NCBI GenBank assembly: GCA_005656395.1
Contig: SRSI01000060.1
Coordinates: 1 to 64,000 of the forward strand
DNA length: 64,000 nt
Reading direction: 5' to 3'
Source of the DNA: Strongyloides papillosus
Taxonomy: Eukaryota; Nematoda; Chromadorea; Rhabditida; Strongyloididae
The notes below the pieces were generated by a model. It was not told the origin of the DNA. It ran no database searches and was given only the letters and a program-made list of their open reading frames with translations. Position numbers and translations under genes: made by a program. Below, piece after piece: positions 1-10,228 of this stretch (position 1 is the stretch's first letter; every line of letters starts with the position of its first letter).

Positions 1-3000
1 TTTAAAAAGCCTTTCTAATAATTGTTAAATAAGTTAATAAAATTTTCTTATCAAATCTTTTCTTATTTTGCATTGTGGACTTTTTTCATTTAAAAAAAGT
101 ATGAAATATTAGTTTTATAGTGATAAGAGTGAATAAATGATTGATACCTTAAGAGGACTATATTTTTAGTTGATTTTTTTCTACTCCCTAGTTTCCAATT
201 ATAGTTAAATGTTTAGAAAATTACATTCACAGAAATTGATAACATTTTTCATTTTTATATGATAATAAAATGTTTTTCTAATAAAAGAAAGGAACAAGAG
301 TAATTCAAACCTTCAGATACTTAAAAGTATGTTATTTCAATAATTTAATAATATATTGAGATAAAGTATAAATATCTATTATATCTTCCTTCCCTAGTAC
401 TCAGTTCATTCTCAAAATAATGATTTTTTCATTAACCAAATAAAAGTATTCCTCTTCAAAGTTTTTGAGAATATATTTGGAAGTTAGGTTCTAATGTATC
501 TTGAAAATGACATTTTCTATTTTATTAATAAGACATATTATTTAAAGCATTAAATAATAATCCAATAGCTTATACTTGGATCATCTTTATAAATATAATA
601 ATTTATATTTGTATATATGTATGAATTTCATAAACTTTTACACTCTTAAAAATACTATATTTCTTTTAAAATACCCATAAATTTGTTTACCATTTTTAAG
701 AAAATTTTCTCATTTTTACTAATCTTTTTTGTCCTTCCGAATTACCAATAATAATTGTTTTTTAGTAACAAGTTAAAAATAATCTTTTCTACCTCTTCTT
801 TACTTTTTTTCTCATGTTACAAAAGAAAATAATTTTAGCAATTATTAGGTAAAATATCATATTATTAGTTTCCGGAGAAGAGTATAAGATATCTCTTCAT
901 TTTTGCTTCCATTTTTTATGATACACTTTTTATTAAAATTATTATTTATACCATCATAAAAATCCAACTACTTTATCATCTTTCTCCACTACTCCTGAAT
1001 ATAAATAAATATTTATTCATATATATATCATCCTTCATCTATCATATATTATATATTAAAATGGAAAATATTGTTAAAAAAAGAATTATTCAACCATCAT
1101 CAATTCACGCTTCATTCTTAATTTTTACCATTTCTTTTTGGTATACATTTGGAACTATTCACAAATGAAAAAAGAACATTTATCTTAAAATTTCGATGAT
1201 ATTAATGACAATTTTTTTTTATTTTATCAAAACAATTCGTGTTAAATAACAATTTTTTTACTTGATTCTATTATTCTTATATCCTTAAAAATAATTACAA
1301 GTTTTTTATAATACTTTAGATGGGAAATATTTTTTTAAATTAACTGTTTTAAAGTAATAATTATTTTTTTATTTACCTATTTTCAGGTGACTCCTACAAA
1401 AAGTTTTGAATTTAATAGCAAAAAGTGATAATTAGCAAAATTAAATAAATATTTACTTTTATTTTTATTACAAAAATGTCAAAAACAGGTAAGTTGTGAA
1501 AAATATAAAATTACCATAAGTTATGTAGAAAAAAAAAGTCACATATCAATTAACAATCATACTTAATTTTCATGTGATTATGGTTTTATTGTTGCAATTT
1601 TATCACATAACAATGATATTTAAAATCCTCATTACTTTTCTTATTAAAAAATAATATAAATGAAGTAAGTATGTAAGAAATATGTTAAATGACAAAAGAT
1701 GCTGTATATCTTTTGAAACAATTTTTTATGTCTATTTATATCTTTTTTCATTTTATTATATTAATTTTATTTTCAATAAAATTTATTTTTTTAATGAATA
1801 AAATAATTTTCCTGAAAAACTAATTTTTATGATTAAAAACCATTATAAATTATCTATAAGAAAGATGATATTTAAAAAAATATTGTAAGACTGTAATGTC
1901 AGAAACAATTATATTGTTATATATTAAGATAAGGAAGAAAAGGAAACAACTCTTGATATTTGATGGTTATAATATTATCATTAATATATCTTCTTCATTT
2001 TCTATCATTTTTCATTTCCTATTTTTATACTTTGTTATCATAAAACTCCCTCTTGTCATTCAATTTACAAAATCCATCTTTTATCTTTTTATATTATTAT
2101 TCTTTTAAACGTAGAATTAAAAGGATTATCTTGAATTGATACATGTACTTTAATTTTATCATATTATTCTTTAAAATATTATATTTTATTGTTCTTTTTA
2201 TTTATTGAGATTTTTAAACAATCGAGGCACTTTTTAATTTCCTATAAATACTTTTGTTATATATATGTTTTGTTTCTACCATTTGATTTTTTTTTAAATG
2301 TTCTTTCAATTTAATAGTGATTAAGTATATGATAAATAAAATGTAAAAAGTTTCTTTTTTGATATTTAATATGAAGTATTCTAATATTAGTAGTATAAAA
2401 AATAAAATAGTAAGAACAATAAATCTTTTATCAAATTATTCAGTTGTACTTCCTTCCCCATTAATTTTCTAAACTAAAAATGGAAAATTTTTTAATTTGT
2501 TAACTTCTTTCCTCTTCTCAATAAACGCTCTCTATAATAATTTGAACATGGCACAATTTATCCTTATACATATATCTATATACATATTTATTTAAATATA
2601 TATATAAATTTTCCATCACAAAAATTACTAAATTTTTCTTGTTAAATTATATTACATGATGTTTCTTTTGATTGAATGTGGGGTGGATGAACTAACAAAT
2701 TTTAATAATTCTTCAAATAAAAATGTTTTCTTTTACTGTTATATAATCTACATTTTTAACTAATTTTTTATACATTTAATAATACATATCTTTTTATACT
2801 TTAAAATATTCAAATCATTAAAAAGAATGATATAAAGTAAATAAAGAAATATCTCAAATAACTACCAAAAAAATTAATCCTCTTTTTAATTTTTGATAAA
2901 TTAACAATAATATTTCATTTTTACTTTAAATTTACACACTTCAAAACAACAAAAATTTATTGTAAAAATTTTATAGTATGGGTACAGAAAAATTTTTTTT

Positions 3001-3350
3001 ATCAAATTTATTTATATCTTCCTCCAATAATCACAGGATGTTTTGAAATCTTATTTTTCTCTTATTAAATATTAATCATTTTTATTTTTCTACATATTAT
3101 ATTTGAATATATCAACATACATCATTATTTTCCTTCCTCCTTTCATCGAATAAGAAAAATAAACCCTGTGAAAATTTGTTTTTGACATTTTTAATTGACA
3201 TAAGAAAAATATATACTTTTTTTTATTAAGTTTTTATATACACATATCTTAAAAAGGATATTCTTTTCTTCTATTAATTCATTTATCAAATACTATATAA
3301 TTAATATATTTATTAGAACTTCGTAATATATTTCAAATAAATTATTATAT
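1..3350. other. AT-rich intergenic DNA
   Basis: About 3.3 kb of very AT-rich sequence with many A/T homopolymers. The open frames are short, low-complexity and have no recognisable motif. It presumably holds the promoter of the receptor gene starting at 3351. I see no RNA gene, terminal repeat or tandem array. Confidence 0.6.
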
Positions 3351-5774
3351 ATGGGTTTAATAACTGATAAAAATTTCTACAAAATTATTATACTTTCTTT
3401 ATTATTTTATCCTCTAATTGTAACAAAAAATGAAACATTAAATTATTATTTACAACCACCAGATTCTCCATATTCATTTTATGAAGATGTACAGTCAAAT
3501 GAAGATAAATCATATGATAATGAAAATTTCAATATATATAGTAAGTTTACAAAACTTCCAAATCTTTTCTTTAAAAACCTTTTTATGTAAAAAATAACAT
3601 TTTTTTTATTCCCATTTCAAGTCATTTTGACACTCACTAAAAATTTATTTTATATTCTTTTTATCTTATAGAAAATAAAACAATCACTCCATAAAAATAG
3701 TTTCACTCATTTTTTTTTATTTTTTAAACTATTAAATAAATATCTTTTATTTCCATTTCTCTTATATAAAATCTCAATTTATTTATTTTAAGATGATAAA
3801 TCACAAAGTATAGTAACTTTTGAGGATGAAGAACGTTTAGCAATAGATATGTTTAAAGACTACAATCATCTAATAAGACCATCACCATGTAATAATATTT
3901 CTGTTGTTATGGTTGAATTTGGAATGGCAATGATATTATTAATTAATATTGATGAAAAAAATCAAATTATGCAAACGAATGTGTGGTTAACATTCCATTG
4001 GAATGATTGCCAATTTAAGTGGGATCCTAAAGACTATGGTGGTATTGAAAGTTTGAGAGTTGCCAATGATCGTGTATGGTTGCCAGACATAGTATTATTT
4101 AATAATGCTGATGGTAATTATGAAGTTAGTTATCACTCTAATGTTGTTGTTGATTACAAAGGAAATGTTCAATGGGTGCCACCAGCTATTTATAAAAGTA
4201 GTTGTACAATTGATGTTGAATATTTTCCCATGGATCAACAGATATGTCATCTTATATTTGGTTCATGGACATATAAAAAAGATGAAGTTAAGTTAAGTTG
4301 GTATATGAATAAAAGAAGTGTTGAGTTAAGTGACTATAGCCCTAGTGGTATATGGGATGTGATAGATGTTCCTGGACAGTTGACAGATGACAAAAGTAGG
4401 ATACATTTTCAAATAGTTATTAGAAGAAAGCCATTATTTTACACAGTCATTCTTATTATACCAACTGTTCTTATGGCATTCCTATCAATGATGGTTTTTT
4501 ATCTTCCAGCAGAGTGCAATGAAAAAATAACTCTTGGAACATCTATACTTCTTGCTTTGGTTGTCTTTTTATTGTTAGTTTCAAAAATATTACCACCAAC
4601 ATCAGATACAATACCATTAATGGCCAAATATTTACTATTGACATTTGTCCTTAATATTTTAACTATAATGACAACTGTCATTATTATTAATATTTATTTC
4701 CGTTCTGAGACAACACATCAAATGCCAGAATATGTTAGGCATATTTTCTTAACACTCCTACCACAAATATTAATGATGCGAAGACCCTGAACGTATTCCT
4801 GTTTTTAATGGATATTTTGTTGAGGAGTATAATGCTGATGAAATTTTTGATGCTAGTTTATTAATGCCAAGTATGCCTGCAACGATGTTACCATTTACAA
4901 ATTTGGCTAAAAAATTATCAAGATTAGAGGAAGGAAAACTACAACTTATTGAAACAAACTTATCGTCTGAGGTTCCAAATTACCATAAAAGAGGAATGTT
5001 TAATTCACCAAAAATGAGAAAAATATGTTTAAACAACATAAAGAAGATGTCTATAAGGAAATTTGATTCAACAAAAAATGGTGATGGAAAAAGGGGTAGT
5101 AATTTACATGGAAATCCATTTAAAGATTGTAGTCAAAATTTAAAAGAAAATGGTGTATCATGTAAAAAAACTGTATCATTTTCATTAGGTGATATGAAAA
5201 ATAATATTGATGAGGATTCTATAAGAAGGTATTCCATTAAGGAACACTTTTCTGATACAGATGATGAAATTTCAATGATATTCCATTAAAAAGTGATATA
5301 GTCGTGCAAGTGAAAGAAAAAAAAGAACAACATCCATCATCAACTTACTCAACAAATTTTATTAATATAACTTCAAAATTATTAGGTAGTAATAAGAGTA
5401 ATCATAAAACTAATAAACTTCAACATAAACGTTCTGTAAGAGAGGAAATTAAAGAATTATCAGGAGATGTGAGAGAGACAATTGAAGCTATTGCATTTAT
5501 AGCTGAACATATGAAATCAGAAATGGGAAGTAAAAAGGTATTTACATAAAAAAAAATTTAATTTCTAATTATTTTACAGATAAAAGATGATTGGAAATAT
5601 ATTTCTATGGTACTAGATCGCCTATTACTTTTAATATTTTTTGGTATCACACTTGGTGGTACATTTTCAATAATATTTACTGCTCCACATATATTTGAAT
5701 TTGTAGATCAGGATGCTGTTATAGAGAGATTGAAACTCATGACAGCTGAACGTTCCAGTCTCTCACCAACATAA
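3351..5774 (+). CDS. nicotinic acetylcholine receptor subunit, non-alpha, UNC-29/ACR-2 group (two frame breaks)
   Basis: A ligand-gated cation-channel subunit of the Cys-loop family, expected at the muscle or neuronal plasma membrane. Exons read as 3351-3540, 3793-5537 and 5580-5774, with GT/AG introns. Exon 1 encodes a hydrophobic signal peptide. Exon 2 carries the extracellular domain with a canonical 13-residue Cys loop (C...FPMDQQIC), then M1-M3 with the cation-type M2 (around EKITLGTSILLALVV). Exon 3 carries M4. Loop C has no vicinal Cys pair, so this is a non-alpha subunit. The M3-M4 loop is not in one frame: after the residues MMRRP at 4790 the frame must shift by one base to reach ERIPVF, and near 5279 it must shift back before IPLKSD. 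The two shifts compensate over about 490 nt, so this is either an assembly error or a decayed allele. The head-to-tail neighbour at 5929 is a related subunit. C. elegans acr-2 and acr-3 are arranged in the same way, so an ACR-2-like identity is plausible but unproven. Confidence 0.88.
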
Positions 5775-5928
5775 TAATATAAAATTTTTTTATCCACATT
5801 CCTTAAAATATATCTTTTATTACTTGATATGAGACTTAAACTTTCTACTTTATTTTAAAAAAAAATAATTAAAATTAATATTTAGTAACATAATTAATAC
5901 TTTAGGTTTTTTGGTAATAATAATATTA
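5775..5928 (+). promoter_or_regulatory. short operon-like spacer with candidate trans-splice acceptor
   Basis: Only 154 nt separate the stop of the upstream receptor subunit from the first ATG of the next. The spacer is T-rich and has an acceptor-like TACTTTAG at 5898-5905. Nematode operons typically show this spacing, with spliced-leader addition just before the downstream start codon. This is inferred from sequence only. Confidence 0.4.
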
Positions 5929-7766
5929 ATGATACAATTAACCATTAAGATTTCAATGTCAAATGATGAAGAAAGACTGGTTATAGATTTATTTCGTGGA
6001 TATAATCATTTAATACGCCCTGTTCCTAATATCTCAACTGAAGCACTTGAGGTATCATTCTCCTAGCAATGGTTCTTCTTATTAATGTCGATGAAAAAAA
6101 TCAGGTTATGCATACAAATGTATGGTTGACAATTGAATGGACTGATTATCAAATGCGTTGGGATCCAAGAAATTATGGTGAGATTCAAACAATAAGAATA
6201 TCACCAGATAGGATGTGGTTACCAGATATTGTGTTATTCAATAATGCTGATGGTAATTATGAAGTATCATTTTATTCAAATGTTGTTGTATCACATACAG
6301 GAAAAATGTTATGGGTGCCACCAGCTATTTATAAAAGTAGTTGTACAATTGATGTTGAATATTTTCCAATGGATCAACAGGTATGTCATCTAATCTTTGG
6401 TTCATGGACGTATAATGAGAATGAAGTTGTAATTAATTATAAGGATGGTAGCAAGATGGTTGATTTGAATGACTATAGTCCAAGTGGTATATGGGATGTT
6501 ATGGATGTTCCTGGTGAATTGATACACAAAAAAAGTAAAATAGCATATCAAATAATTATCCGTAGGAAGGCATTATTTTATACAGTTATTTTAATCATTC
6601 CAACAATATTAATGGCATTTTTATCAATATTAGTATTTTATCTTCCAGCAGAAGCTAGTGAAAAAATAACATTAGCTATATCTATCCTCCTTGCTTTAGT
6701 TGTTTTCTTATTATTAGTATCAAAAATATTACCACCAACATCATCTACAATACCATTAATGGCAAAATATCTACTATTAACTTTTATTATGAATATTATG
6801 ACAATTCTTGTAACTGTTGTTATTATAAATATTTATTTTCGTGGTCCAACAACACATACAATGCCACTATGGGTTAAGACAGTTTTTCTTAAATATTTAC
6901 CATTATTTTTAATGATGACAAAACCAAATAAAGATGGTATTATTAATGTATCTACTAAAAGGAGGAGACAAAAGAATATTGATTTTAATACATCAGAGAA
7001 AAATTCTGTTACAAAAAAATTTTTATCAAAAAAAAGTACTTCATATATTGGAAGATATCCATTTGGTAGAGAAAGTGAGGATACCTATACACCTGGAGAA
7101 TTTATTGAAATGTCATCAACAAAAATTCACCACCCATTAACAAATGTACCATCAAAAGATAGGAAAAAATATAATGGTTGTGAGGAAAAAAAAGGTGGTT
7201 ATCATAGTTTATCAAAAAAACCAATATTTGGTGGGTATATTGAAGAAATTAATGATAGTAGAATAGTTTCCAAAGAAACATATCTTACCCCATCTCCAAC
7301 ACCATCAAAATTAACTTCTTCCTCACTGGAGGATGACGATGATTCTTTATTTAGATCAAGATCAGTTAATTTTGTTAAGAGATTTGATACTACTGATGAT
7401 GATAACAAAGCTAGAATGCGTTACGGAAGTGAAGATATTCAATCAATGTTAAGTGAAGAAGCATTAAAAGCAATGACAGCGGTTGAGTATATTACAGAAC
7501 ATCTAAAACAAGATAATCAATATAAAAAAGTAATTACTTTTCCATATTTAATCAGTAATATAAATATTTTTTTGTAGATACGTGAAGAATGGAAGTATGT
7601 AGCAATGGTCATAGATCGAATACTTCTTTATGTCTTTTTTTCTGTAACACTAGGAGGAACAATCGGGATATTATTTAGTGCACCAAATATTTTTGATAAT
7701 GTAAATCAAGCAGATATAATCGAAAGATTAAAAGCTCAAGCTGAGGCAGAAAAACTAGTTAATTAA
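5929..7766 (+). CDS. nicotinic acetylcholine receptor subunit, non-alpha, UNC-29-like (one frame break)
   Basis: A second Cys-loop cation-channel subunit. Its extracellular domain begins NDEERLVIDLFRGYNHL, as expected for the UNC-29 group. It contains the Cys loop (C...FPMDQQVC), WDVMDVPG with no loop-C Cys pair, M1-M3, a long polar M3-M4 loop and M4 (ILLYVFFSVTLGGTIGILF). A 48-nt intron at 7530-7577 precedes the M4 exon. I chose the first ATG at 5929, which opens into a short hydrophobic stretch after the acceptor-like site at 5905. At 6061-6063 the frame breaks: VSFS and LAM become contiguous only if one C is restored to the CC run. Everything downstream is open. The 502-residue continuous part plus the M4 exon matches the usual subunit length. 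It is probably co-transcribed with the gene upstream. It could be the UNC-29 or the ACR-3 orthologue; only a phylogeny would decide. Confidence 0.88.
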
Positions 7767-7870
7767 TCTATCAATATAAATTATGTTATCAAAAATAATA
7801 AAAAAAAAGATTTTTTTTACATCCATAGAATTTTTTTATCAATTAAATACATATTAATAGTTTGTAATTC

Positions 7871-8603
7871 ATGATGAAGAAAAAATTATTAATATTTTTT
7901 ATTTTATTTTTTCAAGTACTATCTCAATACAATAATAATAGTACTACAATATGTAATGATCATTTTATGACGTCATATTTAAGAGAGTACATCTTATGGT
8001 ATCATAATCAAAAAAGATTATTACTATCTACAAATGGTACTTGTTTACCTAAAGCAAAAAACATTAATGAATTAGTAGGAAAAAATTCTTCTTAAATTTA
8101 ATAATTATTTTATTATTAGACATATGATTGTTATTTAGAAAATACAGCAATTAACGCTTCAATTCCATGTAAATTGGAATTGTATGGAGATGAAGATATT
8201 GGTGAGAATCTTTATATGGGAGATAATGCAGTTGATTATATTTATAATATAAATGATGCATTAGAACGATGGTGGACACAATACCTTAATTTACAATCAA
8301 TTTATTTTAATCACACTCATGATATATTGAATTTCGCTCAAATGGCATGGGAGAATACCACAAAAATTGGGTGTGCCGTTAAGACATGTGATACGGCAAC
8401 CTTATTTATTTGCCATTATAATCCAAGGTATAAAAATAATTTTTTTCCTATATTCTTTAATTTCTAACTTATTTAGAGGAAATATTGTTGGAGAACCTAT
8501 CTATAAAACAGAATCATCATGTTATAATGATACTGATTGTAAGATATTTAATGAAGGATTTTGTAATAATATTACTGGATTGTGTCAAAAAGATCTCGAA
8601 TAA
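7871..8603 (+). CDS. secreted CAP/SCP-domain protein (venom-allergen-like)
   Basis: A predicted secreted CAP-superfamily (SCP/TAPS, ASP/VAL) protein of 212 residues. Exons are 7871-8074, 8120-8427 and 8477-8603, with introns of 45 and 49 nt. It starts with a clear signal peptide (KKKLLIFFILFFQVLS). The CAP helix with WYHNQKRLLL supplies the first His, GENLY the conserved Glu, QMAWENTTKIGC the CAP1 signature and FICHYNPRGNIVGEPIY the CAP2 signature. The CAP1 motif usually reads H-[F/Y]-T-Q, but here it reads NFAQ, so the second cavity His is replaced by Asn. An extra Cys-containing tail (about 35 residues, three Cys) follows CAP2. Parasitic nematodes expand this family greatly and secrete its members into hosts. 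The role here is unknown. It is an isolated single copy in this window. Confidence 0.9.
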
Positions 8604-9115
8604 TAAATAATTATTTAATTGTATGTTTAAATAACACATCGACATATCAATAAATATTATAAATGTATACTTTAGTATTGTAAGATAAAAAAATTATTTA
8701 AATCACAATAATTATTAGTAATTATCATCGATGTATAAATTGATATTTGACATGACATTTTTTAAATACATCTACTGATTTATAGATCAAATACATTAAA
8801 TTTTATTTTTTAATAAACCATATTTAGACAGAAAATTGCATGACAATTTGTGGCTTTAAAATTATACTACAAAACAAAACTTTTTTGAATACAAGAATTT
8901 TTTTTATAATTTGCTACACTAATTTAAATTGAACATCGTGTTGATAGAATTTTTTTAAAAAGCAATTGATACGATTTAGGATATGATTTGTTTTGGTAAA
9001 TGTTTGAAAATCTTCTCCAAAAGTGCATATTTTTTAAAATATACATTAGAACAATTTATCAAAAAATGAAAAACAATATTTAATAATTTTATTTTATAAT
9101 TAAAGTTCATTATAA
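8604..9115. other. intergenic DNA before the transposon nest
   Basis: About 500 nt of AT-rich DNA ending in ATAA (9112-9115), the target-site duplication of the outer LTR element. I see no gene. Confidence 0.6.
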
Positions 9116-9290
9116 AGAAAGAAAAATACTAAATCCTAACACGATATAAGATTGTGATGAAAATTAAAAACTAACAATTTTGATGAAAAGAAGTTTATAA
9201 TTAATTTTTCTGTAAAAAGTCTTTGTGTTTTATTGTTCCTAGGAAGTGTCGTCTTAATAAACTTTATACACGAATCGTAAAATTTTATCT
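9116..9290 (+). repeat. 5' LTR of outer retrotransposon
   Basis: 175 nt, matching 27828-28003 with about 16 differences. It contains the well-conserved block TGTTCCTAGGAAGTGTCGTC. No obvious tRNA primer-binding site follows it. Confidence 0.88.
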
Positions 9291-9317
9291 GACAGATTAA
9301 AATATAAAGTAAGGTAT

Positions 9318-9751
9318 ATGGTGAACACAAATTCCCGGCCAAATCAACAAGTAACGGGTACAACCACCATAGAAGGCACATCGAAGGAGATCAAAACAGA
9401 AGCAGAAATGATAAGACAAGTAGACAGCAAAAGGAAAAAGAGAAATAACAATCTTTTGTCCTTGATGGTTGCTCAAATCACCGAAATGCAAAGAAGTCAG
9501 GACATGTACCAACGACAAATGCTGGAGGTATTGGAATCACTGGTGAACAATCTGGAAAAGAAAAAGGTTGAAGACACGTGTCCTCCTTCAACTACAACAA
9601 ATTAGTTAACGACTACGACAAATGATATTACTTCAACACAACTCCCAATTTCTCAAATAGCAACTTCTCAAGCGATCATAAATCCAGAGCAAATAATAAC
9701 TATAAAACCTGAAAGGAATCAAACATCGGCGTGTGTTAATATGCAACAATA
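9318..9751 (+). pseudogene. gag: gag, 5' part, of outer retrotransposon
   Basis: Reads MVNTNSRPNQQ... through a basic patch (KRKKRNNN) and a short helical segment. It hits an in-frame TAG at 9603-9605 and continues open to CVNMQQY, where the Tc1 element has inserted. If the inserted DNA and one TA are removed, the codons join to YNGKTNFKKW at 15390 onward, so both halves belong to one gag gene. It encodes the structural capsid polyprotein of the element. The TAG and the insertion make it non-functional. Confidence 0.75.
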
Positions 9752-9777
9752 CAGTGTGGTGCATAATTATAGCACAC
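9752..9777 (+). repeat. Tc1 terminal inverted repeat, left outer copy
   Basis: Begins CAGTGTGGTGCATAATTATA and matches the reverse complement of 15364-15389 at 25 of 26 positions. It is preceded by the target TA. Confidence 0.9.
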
Positions 9778-9912
9778 TTCTATTTATTGCATAAAATTAT
9801 ATTTTATATAAAAAAAATTATATAATAAGAGTTTATATTTATCAATAAAATTATAAAAATATTATCTAAGTAGTAAAATAATTAACAAATAAGTAATAAC
9901 ATCAAAAATTTA

Positions 9913-10067
9913 TGTTATGATTTGTCATTAAGGTTTCTAGATTTTGAGAAACCGACATTATAAGATAAAAGGGAAAAACTATTTATTTGATCAAATACAA
10001 TAATTAAATAATAATAAATGATACAATAATTTGAATAATGGATTATTCAAATTGTTATTTTATCACA
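9913..10067 (-). repeat. 3' LTR of nested gypsy element
   Basis: 155 nt, identical by eye to 13831-13985. It starts TGTTATGATTTG and ends TTATCACA on the plus strand. Confidence 0.92.
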
Positions 10068-10076
10068 TCCCTCCTT
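10068..10076 (-). promoter_or_regulatory. polypurine tract of nested gypsy element
   Basis: On the minus strand AAGGAGGGA lies immediately 5' of the 3' LTR, the expected position of the plus-strand primer in reverse transcription. Confidence 0.6.
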
Positions 10077-10228
10077 CAAGATCTTGACACTTCTATAACT
10101 TCGAGTATGTTTTTTTCCAAATCTATCTCTAATTATGTATGTATGGGGGAACGGTTGTGTGAGAACAATGCATTGCTCGAATGTTCTATCTATATCAGGA
10201 CGTCGCAAAAAGTATCCTTTTCGATTAA

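Noticed and set aside
1896..2108. 70-codon open frame on the plus strand
   Set aside because: Low-complexity Ile/Phe/Tyr-rich translation of AT-rich DNA. No motif and no splice context.
6051..6065. 15-nt micro-intron GTATCATTCTCCTAG in the second nicotinic subunit
   Set aside because: Too short to splice, and being a multiple of three its removal does not restore the frame.
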